The notes beneath the pieces were generated by a model, which worked only from the letters and a program-made list of their open reading frames with translations, was not told where the DNA came from and searched no databases. From the NCBI RefSeq assembly GCF_000622085.1, contig NZ_KK211398.1:1-50935 (forward strand): a stretch of DNA of 50,935 bases, written 5' to 3'. The first letter of the stretch is position 1, and the number at the start of each line of letters is the position of its first letter. Both the position numbers and the translations under genes were made by a program. Shown one piece after another: positions 22,142 through 31,326 of this stretch. The DNA is from Butyrivibrio proteoclasticus P6B7. Its GTDB lineage: Bacteria > Bacillota > Clostridia > Lachnospirales > Lachnospiraceae.

Positions 22142-24670
22142 TCATGCCAACTTTATATTGATCGTTGCACTTACACTTTCAAGCCCTTCGCCTGATACTG
22201 TAAGAGTACAGGTTCCGCTTGTATAGCCGCTTCTTATAATAGCAGTTGTACGGCCCCTGTAGGCTGTAAATGAGCCGGTTGTATAATTCTCGTCTGTTAT
22301 TGGATTGGCTGAGCCAAAGGCGGCAAGAGAGCCTTCTCCCGTAACTGTTGCAGTAAGCTTGTTGTCAGCATCGGGAACAATATTTCCATCGCTATCTAAA
22401 AGCTTTGCCTGAACGTAGGTCACACTGTGGCCATCAGCAGGCATTTCCTGCCTTTCGGCAATCAGCTTAATGGAGCTTACAGCGCCGGTTGTTGCCAGAG
22501 TGTCTTTTGAAATAACATCGTTTCCCTTATAGCTTACAGCTTCAAGTGTTCCCGGAACATAGGTGATATCAAAGAGGAATGACTTTGGCAGACCACATGC
22601 AAGTCTTTCTCCCTCCTTGCAGATACCCATTGATTTGCCGTTAAGGAAGAGCTCAACACGCTCTGCGTTTGAGAATACGGCAACAAAAACAGGCTTATTG
22701 TCTGCATCCTTCCAGTTCCAGGACTTTCTGACATCGGTAAATCCCCAGTTGCTGATCAGCTCTTTTTTGTCGTGAGTGGCAGGATCGTAGGAGTACAGGT
22801 AAGTCTTATCACTTCCCCAGACAACTGAGCGATATTCGCCCTGAGGCAGAATATGTCCGCTTATATCTACATCCGCGTCGTTGGCAAGTCGCCATGGATA
22901 GGGTGATCCGTGTGACATCAGGGCAAAACCACCTATTTTGTGCATGGGATCATTTTCTTCTAAGAAGACGGATTTTCCGATACCTGCTTCACCTATATAG
23001 TCAAAGGCTGTCCAGGTGAAATCACCGATAACGTATGGGGTGGATTCAACCATGGGCCAGCGAATGCCGATTTCTTTGGGGTAATTCTCTGAGCCGAGGA
23101 TAACGCGCTCAGGGAACATCTCGTGGTCAAGAGTGTATTTGTCTTCCATGTAGTTGTATCCAACAATATCAAGGCTATTGGTGAAGGCTTCAGAGAATTC
23201 CTCCCAGCTGGTGTCATTCTTACCGCCGTCTGCGTTCTGAAGTGGAGGATTGCCGTCAGCATCGACGCCGATGACCTTTTTCATATTTTCAGCAGCGAGC
23301 TCATCATCAAGACCGCTCCAGTAAGAGCAGATCGCATTTGAAACGGGGCGACTGGGGTCAAGGCTGTGAGCCTTATTTGCGAGTCGAGTTGCAAGGGTAT
23401 AGCCGTTTCCAAGGCCTCCTCGCTCAGGAATCTCATTACCTGTGGACCAGATAGTAACTGATGGGTGGTTTCTGTCACGTTTCATGAAGGCTGTAAGGTC
23501 TTTTTCCCAATCCGTATCAAAGTACTGGTTGTAGTCCCCGGGCTGCTTCATGATCCCCCAGGCATCAAAGGCTTCATCAAAGACATACATACCAATACGG
23601 TCGCAGGCTTCCATAAGCGCAGAGGAAGGGGGATTGTGAGTGGTTCTGATGGCGTTGAAGCCTATCTCTTTCATTATGGAGAGCTTTCGCAGCTCTGAGT
23701 CATATAAAGAAACTGCACCAAGCATTCCGTTGTCATGGTGGAGACATCCGCCCTTTAGCTTGACGGATTTGCCATTGATCCTAAGGCCGTTGACAACGTC
23801 TGCAGTTACGGTCTTAATGCCGAATAAAACTGAAGTTTCGTCGCAGGTTTCATTGTCTGCCGGAATAAAGTGAGTCCTGAAGGTGCCAAGATCAGTCACA
23901 GAGCCACAGAGCCTGTAGAGGTTAGGATTCTCTGCATCCCAGAGCTCAGGTTTATCAAGAGTAATGCTGATATAGGCTGTCTCCGATGACGCAGGATTAA
24001 CCTGGATCTTCTGGGATCGTGAGATTATTACCTCATCGCTTCCGTCTTTTGTCAGAAATGCGCTGACACCGGCCATCTTATTGTCCAGGGTGTTATTCTG
24101 TACCTGAATTTCTACGCGAATATAAGCCCTGAGGGCATTTCCTTCAGAGTCATACTCAATGCTTTTGGTGTAGCCGAAAATTCCTTCATCAGCGATGTGG
24201 AGCTTTGGAAAGTGAAGCAGTTCCACGCTTCTGAAGATTCCGGCGCCGGTATACCAGCGGGAGTTGGGCTGCATGCTGGGATTAACCGTTATTGTGACGC
24301 TGTTCTCCCTGCCAAAATAGATGTAAGGCGTGATATCTACAGAAAAAGGAGCGTATCCGTAGTGCTGAAGAGCCACTTTGCAGCCGTTTACAGCTATAGT
24401 AGCATTCATCATGACGCCGTCAAACTTAAGGTAAACATCGTCATTTTCCCACTCTGCGGGGATCATTACCTTTTTGGTGTAATAGGCTACACCCTCAGTA
24501 AAAAAGCCGCTTGAAGCCCCGGCAGGAGCATCTTTTTTTACAGAGCTGAAAATCATATAGTCGTGAGGGAGATCTACTTCACGAAGTGTACTTTCCCTGG
24601 ATGGGTCGGGAAAACCATCTATAGTTCCGTAATTAAACTGCCATCCTTTATCAATATTCTGATTACGCAT
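22142..24670 (-). CDS. GH2 family glycosidase, beta-galactosidase-like
   Basis: This 842-residue cytoplasmic enzyme has no signal peptide. Domain order: a sugar-binding jelly roll (about 1-160, with G-W-Q-F-N-Y and N-S-R-W-Y-T-G-A-G-I-F-R), an immunoglobulin-like domain (about 165-285), and a TIM barrel (about 285-580). The acid/base is E413 in G-N-E-I-P-E and the nucleophile E528 in G-S-E-N-Y. C-terminal beta domains of the DUF4982/invasin-like type then run to 842. R-T-T-H-N-P-P at about 343-349 is the GH2 signature. The start has AAGGAGA upstream on the reverse strand. It is divergent from the second GH2 gene across a 242-base promoter region. Confidence 0.88.
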   Translation of the reverse strand: MRNQNIDKGWQFNYGTIDGFPDPSRESTLREVDLPHDYMIFSSVKKDAPAGASSGFFTEGVAYYTKKVMIPAEWENDDVYLKFDGVMMNATIAVNGCKVALQHYGYAPFSVDITPYIYFGRENSVTITVNPSMQPNSRWYTGAGIFRSVELLHFPKLHIADEGIFGYTKSIEYDSEGNALRAYIRVEIQVQNNTLDNKMAGVSAFLTKDGSDEVIISRSQKIQVNPASSETAYISITLDKPELWDAENPNLYRLCGSVTDLGTFRTHFIPADNETCDETSVLFGIKTVTADVVNGLRINGKSVKLKGGCLHHDNGMLGAVSLYDSELRKLSIMKEIGFNAIRTTHNPPSSALMEACDRIGMYVFDEAFDAWGIMKQPGDYNQYFDTDWEKDLTAFMKRDRNHPSVTIWSTGNEIPERGGLGNGYTLATRLANKAHSLDPSRPVSNAICSYWSGLDDELAAENMKKVIGVDADGNPPLQNADGGKNDTSWEEFSEAFTNSLDIVGYNYMEDKYTLDHEMFPERVILGSENYPKEIGIRWPMVESTPYVIGDFTWTAFDYIGEAGIGKSVFLEENDPMHKIGGFALMSHGSPYPWRLANDADVDISGHILPQGEYRSVVWGSDKTYLYSYDPATHDKKELISNWGFTDVRKSWNWKDADNKPVFVAVFSNAERVELFLNGKSMGICKEGERLACGLPKSFLFDITYVPGTLEAVSYKGNDVISKDTLATTGAVSSIKLIAERQEMPADGHSVTYVQAKLLDSDGNIVPDADNKLTATVTGEGSLAAFGSANPITDENYTTGSFTAYRGRTTAIIRSGYTSGTCTLTVSGEGLESVSATINIKLA

Positions 24671-24912
24671 AGGTGAAAATCTCCTTGTTTTTTTCTAAAT
24701 CATATATACAGGAGAAACAAAAGACAAGGTTTAATATTTACGACAAAATAGGCTTTTACGAACATAAAATCGACGAAAGAAAAATAATATACTCTAAAAG
24801 ACTTCTTTATATTAAAAAATGTTCGAAGGGATAAAAAGATTTGGCATAGGCATGAGAGAGATCTCTGGGATAAAATTATCATGTAGAGATTATATTTTGA
24901 CCGGAGGAAATT
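24671..24912. promoter_or_regulatory. divergent promoter region between the two GH2 genes
   Basis: These 242 bases are AT-rich and must contain both promoters. The palindrome AGAGATCTCT at 24857-24866 lies between TTGGCA (24841-24846) and TAAAAT (24871-24876) and could be an operator for the forward gene. No convincing full -35/-10 pair could be fixed for either direction. Confidence 0.4.
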
Positions 24913-27159
24913 GTGAGAAACGTATATAAGATAAATGATAACTGGACCTTTAAAAGAGGCGAAAAAGCCCCTGAAACAGTCAGTATACCTCATTGTTACA
25001 ACGCCGTGGACGGTCAGGACGGCTCAAAGATGTTCCGTGGAGTTACGACTTATGAGAGAGACCTGGAGGTAACGAGCGAGGATCTAAGGCGCACTGTAAT
25101 CCTGGAAGTTGGTGCTGCGGCCCTTAGCAGCAGAGTATTTGTCAACGACAAGCTCTGCCATGAGCTTAGATGCGGCTTTTCAATGTTCAGAGCAGATATT
25201 ACGAAGCTTCTGACTATCGGCAGCAATACAATCCACATAGAAGTCGGCAATGCAGTAGATAACACAATTTACCCCGCTATGGCCGATTTTTCTTTCTACG
25301 GCGGAATATACAGAGATGTAAACATCATAATTGATGATGATCTTCATTTTGAAGAGATAGGTAAAGGGCTTGACGGAATATATGTAAATCCCAAGGTTTG
25401 CGGGGATGATGGAGAGCTCTTTGCAGATGTTTTTGTCAAAAGAGAAAACGGATATGCAGGGAATGCAACCTGTATGCTCAAAGTCATCGACAGAGAAAGC
25501 GGTAAGGAAGTGGCCTGCGCATCTGCAGAAACTCAGGGCAGTCACACTAATTTGACCGCTACCATTTCGGAAGTGAGCCTGTGGGACGGAGTCAATGGTC
25601 CATTTTTATATGACGCAGTTTTTGAACTCTTTGACGAAAGTGGCAATCTGTGCGACAGAAGGACCATCCCTGTGGGCTTTAGAACAATCGAATATTCCCC
25701 GGAGAAAGGTCTTTTGCTAAACGGAAAGCCATACAAGCTCCACGGTGTAGCCAAGCATCAGGATTTCGGTGGCCTTGGGAATGCCATTACGGAAAAAGAG
25801 ATGCAGACAGATCTTGCACTTATCATGGAAATGGGTGCCAATTCCGTGAGATGCTCTCATTACCAGCACTGTGACAGATGGTATGAGCTGTGTGATGAAG
25901 CAGGTCTTTTGGTTTGGGCGGAGATACCGGTCATAAGCTCAGTTCCGCAGAAGGCAGAGGCCGATGAAAACGCTATGAAGCACCTGGAGCTCCTTATAGA
26001 TCAGGTCAGAAACCACACCTGCGTTTACTGCTACGGCGTGCAAAACGAAGTCTGCATGGTTTCCAAGAACCCCTACACCTTTGACCTTGTGGACAGGCTC
26101 AGCAAAAAGGCAAGAGAGCTGGATGAGAGCCGCTTTATAGCACAGGCCAATGAGTATGGCACCGAAGATGATTCACCGATCCTTAATTCCACGGATATTC
26201 TGGGCTACAACTTATACTATGGCTGGTATTACGGACAAATAGAGGATCTTCAGCCAAGGCTTGACAGTATACACTCTGCAAATCCGGACAAACCTCTTAT
26301 ACTGACGGAGTACGGAGTTGATACCAACGTAAGATTCCACAGCACAGAGCCAAAAGCCAACGATTACAGCGAAGAATATCAGCTGTTATTTTCTGAGAAC
26401 GCCATAAATGCTGTAGAAGAGCGCAGTTTTATGGCAGGCGGATATGTATGGAACATGTTCGATTTTGGCAGCGCCGGAAGAACAGAAGGCGGAGAAAAGG
26501 GCAAGAATCAGAAAGGCCTTGTGACCATAGACAGGAAGATCAAAAAGGACGCTTATTATCTGTACAAAGCCCACTGGTCCAAAGAGCAGTTCATTTACAT
26601 CGCAGGCAGGAGGTACGTCAACAGGCCCGGCGATATGACGGATATTACAGTCATTTCCAATGTAAAAGAGCTTTCGCTTAAGGTTAACGGTACTGATATA
26701 GATAAGAGGCCTGTAGAGGGCGCAATGACTGTATTTAAGGATGTAGCCATTAAGCCCGGTGAAAATGAGATTGTGGCTTATTGCGAAGAGCTTAGCGATC
26801 AGATCACTGTCAATTCGGTAAAAGAGCCTGATCCTTCCTATATCTGTGAGAAAAAGACTGACTCGGATAACGCTATTAACTGGTTTGAGGGGCTTGATCC
26901 CGTGACCATGGAAAAAGTGGATAAAACCGAGCTGGATCCAAGCTGCTTCACTTTTGAGGACCAGATCTGCGATATTTTCGAAAATGATGAGGCTAAAGCA
27001 GTGTTTATCAAGTACCTGAAGCCTATAACAGAGGGACCACGATTTGATCCTTCATCACCGATAACAGTAAATGCACTGCTTGGCTTTGTAAAAGCCCTGA
27101 ACATACCGGAGTCGCTTCTTGTTTCCTGTGAGCAGGAGCTTAATAAGATTAAGAAATGA
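24913..27159 (+). CDS. GH2 family glycosidase with C-terminal helical tail
   Basis: This 748-residue enzyme starts at GTG 24913 with GGAGG at 24903-24907; no signal peptide. A jelly-roll domain (1-150), an Ig-like domain (about 150-260) and a TIM barrel (about 265-560) follow. The acid/base is E379 in V-Q-N-E-V and the nucleophile E466 in L-T-E-Y-G. R-C-S-H-Y-Q (about 313-318) is the GH2 substrate-pocket motif. It could be a beta-galactosidase, beta-glucuronidase or related. After an Ig-like domain, the last 75 or so residues form a small helical module resembling the tail of the GH78 enzyme at 38205. It is co-transcribed with the GH1 gene, 11 bases away. Confidence 0.88.
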   Translation: MRNVYKINDNWTFKRGEKAPETVSIPHCYNAVDGQDGSKMFRGVTTYERDLEVTSEDLRRTVILEVGAAALSSRVFVNDKLCHELRCGFSMFRADITKLLTIGSNTIHIEVGNAVDNTIYPAMADFSFYGGIYRDVNIIIDDDLHFEEIGKGLDGIYVNPKVCGDDGELFADVFVKRENGYAGNATCMLKVIDRESGKEVACASAETQGSHTNLTATISEVSLWDGVNGPFLYDAVFELFDESGNLCDRRTIPVGFRTIEYSPEKGLLLNGKPYKLHGVAKHQDFGGLGNAITEKEMQTDLALIMEMGANSVRCSHYQHCDRWYELCDEAGLLVWAEIPVISSVPQKAEADENAMKHLELLIDQVRNHTCVYCYGVQNEVCMVSKNPYTFDLVDRLSKKARELDESRFIAQANEYGTEDDSPILNSTDILGYNLYYGWYYGQIEDLQPRLDSIHSANPDKPLILTEYGVDTNVRFHSTEPKANDYSEEYQLLFSENAINAVEERSFMAGGYVWNMFDFGSAGRTEGGEKGKNQKGLVTIDRKIKKDAYYLYKAHWSKEQFIYIAGRRYVNRPGDMTDITVISNVKELSLKVNGTDIDKRPVEGAMTVFKDVAIKPGENEIVAYCEELSDQITVNSVKEPDPSYICEKKTDSDNAINWFEGLDPVTMEKVDKTELDPSCFTFEDQICDIFENDEAKAVFIKYLKPITEGPRFDPSSPITVNALLGFVKALNIPESLLVSCEQELNKIKK

Positions 27160-27170
27160 AGAGGTGAAAA

Positions 27171-28532
27171 ATGAGTTTTTCAAAGGATTTTTTATGGGGA
27201 GCTGCTTCCGCAGCACACCAGATTGAAGGTGGATACTTAGATGACGGCAAAGGACTTGGAATCTGGGACCATTTCGAGCACGAAGAGGGACGCATTGAAT
27301 TTGGCGAGAATGCTGATGTTTCCTGTGATCACTACCATCACATGAAGGAAGATATTGCTCTTATGAAGCAGATTGGCTTAAAGAGCTACAGATTCTCCGT
27401 AAGCTGGCCAAGGGTTATGCCTGAGGGAATCGGAAAGGTGAACGAAAAGGGACTTAAGTTCTACTCAGATCTTGTGGATGAGCTTAAAAATGCCGGAATT
27501 GAGCCCATGGTAACTCTTTTCCACTGGAATCTTCCCATGGCGCTCTATGAAAAAGGTGGCTGGAAGAACCCTGAGATTGCAGACTGGTTTGCTGAATATG
27601 TAGAGGTAGTGGTCAAGTGCCTTGGCGACAGGGTTAAATACTGGATGACCTTCAACGAGTATCAGATGTTTGTGGGACTTGGCTATCAGATCGGTGCAAT
27701 GGCACCCTTTGAGAACAATGATATTAAGACCATGCTGGATATCTCGGTAAATGTCTTTAAATCTCACGGAAGAGCCGTTTCTGTTATCAGGAAATACAGT
27801 AAGCTTGAGGCCAAAATCGGAATGGCTCCCACAGGAAATGTGTGGGTTCCAAAGGATGACACTCCTGATGAAGTTGAGAAGTGCAGGAAATTGTCTTTTG
27901 CCATAGATCCGTATGGTTTCCTTATGGGAAATGCATGGTGGGCAGATCCGATATTCTTAGGACATTTCCCGGAAGGCTCAGAAGAAGCCTTTGGAGACAT
28001 GCTGCCAAAGCTTACCAAAGAGGAGTGGGATGAGATAGCTCAGCCCCTTGATTTCTACGGCTTTAACGTCTATGAGGGAACAGTAAGATATCCGCTTGAT
28101 CCAAACAACTACGGACCATACGAGTATCAGGGAAGCGCGTACACAATGATGGGCTGGAGCGTTACGCCAAGAGTTCTGTACTACGCACCCAAGTTCTTCT
28201 ATGAGAGATATCATAAGCCGATCATGATCACCGAGAACGGAATGGCCGGCATGGACTGGAAGGCCCTTGATGGCAAGGTTCATGACTACCAGAGAATAGA
28301 TTTCACAAACAGATATCTCTTAGAGCTTGAGAGAGCAATTGATGACGGCATCGAGGTCATCGGCTACCAGCACTGGTCAATCATGGATAATTTCGAGTGG
28401 TGCCACGGCTACAAGATGAGATTTGGCCTTATCTATGTCGATTATGAGACAATGGAGAGAACCCTTAAGGACTCTGCTTACTGGTATAAAGAAGTGATTG
28501 CTACAAACGGCGAGAGCCTTCATAAACATTAA
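27171..28532 (+). CDS. GH1 family beta-glucosidase
   Basis: This is a complete 453-residue GH1 enzyme: F-L-W-G-A-A-S-A-A-H-Q-I-E-G-G at the N-terminus, acid/base E163 in T-F-N-E, and nucleophile E355 in I-T-E-N-G. It hydrolyses beta-linked glucosides, galactosides or similar disaccharides in the cytoplasm, since no signal peptide is present. There is no phospho-sugar pocket sequence that I can point to, so the plain beta-glucosidase reading is preferred over 6-phospho-beta-glucosidase. GAGGTG at 27161-27166 is the ribosome binding site. It is the last gene of its operon and is followed by a strong terminator. Confidence 0.92.
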   Translation: MSFSKDFLWGAASAAHQIEGGYLDDGKGLGIWDHFEHEEGRIEFGENADVSCDHYHHMKEDIALMKQIGLKSYRFSVSWPRVMPEGIGKVNEKGLKFYSDLVDELKNAGIEPMVTLFHWNLPMALYEKGGWKNPEIADWFAEYVEVVVKCLGDRVKYWMTFNEYQMFVGLGYQIGAMAPFENNDIKTMLDISVNVFKSHGRAVSVIRKYSKLEAKIGMAPTGNVWVPKDDTPDEVEKCRKLSFAIDPYGFLMGNAWWADPIFLGHFPEGSEEAFGDMLPKLTKEEWDEIAQPLDFYGFNVYEGTVRYPLDPNNYGPYEYQGSAYTMMGWSVTPRVLYYAPKFFYERYHKPIMITENGMAGMDWKALDGKVHDYQRIDFTNRYLLELERAIDDGIEVIGYQHWSIMDNFEWCHGYKMRFGLIYVDYETMERTLKDSAYWYKEVIATNGESLHKH

Positions 28533-28539
28533 AAATTCA

Positions 28540-28569
28540 CCCCTGTTCCTTGGAACAGGGGCTTTTTTT
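28540..28569. terminator. strong bidirectional terminator
   Basis: CCCCTGTTCC (28540-28549) and GGAACAGGGG (28552-28561) are exact complements with a 2-base centre, so the top pair must open. They are followed by seven T residues; on the reverse strand TGAATTTTT follows. It separates the GH1 operon from the convergent AraC-GH39 gene. Confidence 0.9.
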
Positions 28570-31066
28570 ACTTTATTCGTTTGATCTCGGCGAATCGGAT
28601 CTCGAGAGGAGCCAGAACAGGCGAATATTCGTAGACTCCGCTTTCAATCAGCCTGTATTCTTTGTGCATTCCGGGAACGCAGTAGCCTTTTATTATCTCA
28701 ACATCGCTTGGATCCAAGGGAACAGCACCCATCTTAAGCCAGATGTCATAAGCGCTTCCGTATTCTCTATTTACAAAGAGCTCTTTGATGCAATAGTTGC
28801 CATCCTCAAGATCTGTGAGCTTTATCTGGAACTGGAGGCTGTTTGTCATGTCAAAAGGCGTGTATCTGTTGGTTTCCGTCATATCAAACAGCTCACCCGA
28901 AGCAAACAGATTACCGTAGTGCACGTAGTTATAAGTGATGATCTGGTATGCATCTATGCTTCTTGTGATAAAGTACCCTTCTCCTCCGGCTATGAGTTCA
29001 TCTCCCAGAAGGCTTGCAAAATAGAAGCTGTAGTATACGCTCTTTCTTATGCCGTTTGTGGTGTAGATGCCAAGTCCTCCGTGGAAAAGAGTATCCGGCA
29101 GAGCATTTTCTTCCAGAAGGTCTGTCAGTGACCAGTAGCCGAAGCTATCGAGCCTGTCGTAGTTCCTGAGGAGGTTTTTAAGTATATAGCAGGATTTAAA
29201 GCAGGTGTCACTGGCAAGATTTCTGTGGGAGAGGGTGAAGTTCCACTCTGTCATGTATATTGGCAGCGAGCCGAATCCTGCTGAGGAAAAGATCTTTTTG
29301 ATGCTTCCGATCCATAGCGAGAAATCGTCAGTTCTTTTCGGGAAGGAAAAAGAAACGCTTCCGATAGTTACATTCTGCTTGGCTGTGATAGGAATAATGT
29401 CGGAATAGTAGTGTACATTCAAAAACTCCGGTTCACAGTTATTCTTTTTGGTATATGCAAGGAAATCTTTGATCCACTTGTCAGTTCCTAAGTTTTCCAT
29501 ATACAGAATTGAAGGGGATCCAAATACAAGCTTGTCGTCAACTCTTTTTACTGTGCGATAAGTGGCTTCGTAGAAGCGCATAAACAGTGGGTCATCGCCA
29601 AAGCCGAACATGGACTTGGGTGTTACAGGTTCATTCCATACGCAAAAGAGCCATGATCTGACTGTGTTGGTGCCATAGCGCTCCAAAAGATGCCTTGTGA
29701 AGTTGTCGATGAACTGTTCCCACTCTGACATGTGTTTGGGTGGGCTTGTTATCATCGGCGAATAGAAAATAGTCTTATTCGGATCGGCAGCGAGGTCCCT
29801 TGGCATGAAAGAAAGCTGTATAAGGGGCTTTAAACCGATGGAAATAAGGAAATCAAGCGCCATATCAACCAAAGTGTAGTGGAAGGTCAGTTTGCCATTA
29901 ATTCTTGAAACGACCATCATGTCATCGGAAAGAAGGCCATGAAACTTGATGTATTCATAACCAATGTTATTTTGAAGGTCTATGAGCATGTTCTGAATGT
30001 CCATGTTTAACAGCTCTTTTGCCCTTCCGACGGTAATAAATTTCTTAAAGGTATGCTTTAAGGTTCTTACACCGCTGCTGACTGAAGCCACCACTTCCTC
30101 GGACTTTACGATGTTCCTGGTGCTGATGGTGTGTGGCTGATCTTTGATATCTCCAAGATACTTTGTCAAAAGATGCAGATAATTACTGGGCTCCATTTGC
30201 AGATAGTTCAGTGTTGAGCTGGCTTCAGCGGTCGCAGGAGTCTGGCCCCTTTGCTTTCTGTATGTACTTGGCAGTGTTCCGTACTGTTTTTTAAAGCTGC
30301 GCACAAAGGAATGAGATTCGGTAAAACCGTTCCTGACAGCGATGGTCTCAATGGAATCATTGGTTGAGAGCAGGTCTGAAAGGGCATGGTTCAGCTTGAC
30401 TGTTGTGTAATACTGCGAAAACTTAACGCCCATGTTCTTGTCGAAAAAATTAGATAAATAGGGAACTGACAGATCTTCCTCTGCAGCCAGATCACTGAGG
30501 GAAAAGTTCTCAGCGTAATGGTCTTCAATGTATTTAAGCAGTCTTGTGAGTCTTGCTGCGTATTTCTGCTGGGTTTTAATGGCATTTGTGATCGGAACAC
30601 TGAAATTTGCCAAAAGCTCAGCAACAAGATAATAAGCCAGGGAATAGTTTCTGTACTGGGATTCATATGAATTATGAGCATTCTCGTTGAGCATGGTGGC
30701 AATTGCGAACTTTAAGCCATCAAACTTGGATAAGTCATCTGTTGTTGTCGTATTGCAGTCAAATACCATTTCATCGAGGTTGGCATCAAACTGGTTCATT
30801 CTTGATAAATCTATCTGGATAGCGATCATAACGGCGCTTTCAGACCTTAGGGAATGAATGGTATTGCTATTAATAAGAATGATATCCTCGCTGGATAGTT
30901 CATATTCGGTATTGTCTATTGAAATGGTTATAACTCCGTCTAAAACCATCAAAAGTTCTATGCTTCTGTGCCAGTGATTATCAACAGAGCCCAGTTTATG
31001 CATGAAGATTTTAAGGGGAATATTAGGCGGGAACTCTATTATCTCGTGACGCTCTTCAAGATACAT
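28568..31066 (-). CDS. AraC-type regulator fused to a GH39 glycosidase domain
   Basis: This is an 832-residue single chain. Residues about 15-110 form a cupin-like sensor (H-W-H-R-S-I-E-L-L-M-V-L-D-G). Residues about 170-275 hold the two AraC helix-turn-helix motifs ending G-T-L-P-S-T-Y-R-K-Q-R-G. Residues about 310-780 form a GH39-like TIM barrel, with acid/base E479 in V-W-N-E-P and nucleophile E607 in M-T-E-W-N. Both catalytic residues are intact, so it may bind or hydrolyse a beta-xyloside-type ligand. It has no signal peptide. It is divergent from the ABC importer operon and probably its regulator. Such fusions occur in Lachnospiraceae and Paenibacillus, but how the enzyme part is used is not established to my knowledge. 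Confidence 0.87.
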   Translation of the reverse strand: MYLEERHEIIEFPPNIPLKIFMHKLGSVDNHWHRSIELLMVLDGVITISIDNTEYELSSEDIILINSNTIHSLRSESAVMIAIQIDLSRMNQFDANLDEMVFDCNTTTTDDLSKFDGLKFAIATMLNENAHNSYESQYRNYSLAYYLVAELLANFSVPITNAIKTQQKYAARLTRLLKYIEDHYAENFSLSDLAAEEDLSVPYLSNFFDKNMGVKFSQYYTTVKLNHALSDLLSTNDSIETIAVRNGFTESHSFVRSFKKQYGTLPSTYRKQRGQTPATAEASSTLNYLQMEPSNYLHLLTKYLGDIKDQPHTISTRNIVKSEEVVASVSSGVRTLKHTFKKFITVGRAKELLNMDIQNMLIDLQNNIGYEYIKFHGLLSDDMMVVSRINGKLTFHYTLVDMALDFLISIGLKPLIQLSFMPRDLAADPNKTIFYSPMITSPPKHMSEWEQFIDNFTRHLLERYGTNTVRSWLFCVWNEPVTPKSMFGFGDDPLFMRFYEATYRTVKRVDDKLVFGSPSILYMENLGTDKWIKDFLAYTKKNNCEPEFLNVHYYSDIIPITAKQNVTIGSVSFSFPKRTDDFSLWIGSIKKIFSSAGFGSLPIYMTEWNFTLSHRNLASDTCFKSCYILKNLLRNYDRLDSFGYWSLTDLLEENALPDTLFHGGLGIYTTNGIRKSVYYSFYFASLLGDELIAGGEGYFITRSIDAYQIITYNYVHYGNLFASGELFDMTETNRYTPFDMTNSLQFQIKLTDLEDGNYCIKELFVNREYGSAYDIWLKMGAVPLDPSDVEIIKGYCVPGMHKEYRLIESGVYEYSPVLAPLEIRFAEIKRIK

Positions 31067-31326
31067 GATAAAACCTCATATAAGAAAAAATGTACGTTAT
31101 TTGCACCTAATTTAAGGATATATCAAATGTTTTTTTCGGTAAAGGCAAAAAGGTACAAAAATTAATGTGTTGAATCGGCAAAAAGAGACCTGAAAATTAA
31201 AAAACAGTTTTTTCTTAAAAATTGTACATGTTTTTAGAAAGGGGTGACCTAGGGATGGGTACCCTGTAATTTGTATAATTGTTTCATCAAGAGAACAAGT
31301 GATTATTCCATGACATGGAGGAACCT
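31067..31326. promoter_or_regulatory. divergent control region for AraC-GH39 and the ABC importer
   Basis: TATAAT at 31274-31279 about 50 bases before the ABC start is a likely -10. No good -35 is seen, as expected for an activator-dependent promoter, and the palindrome GGGTACCC at 31257-31264 lies directly upstream. AraC-type binding repeats could not be defined by eye. Confidence 0.45.

Noticed and set aside
24197..24514. Long forward-strand ORFs inside the reverse GH2 gene, and similar ORFs opposite other genes
   Set aside because: They lack ribosome binding sites, their protein sequence has no family look, and the opposite strand carries complete catalytic motifs.
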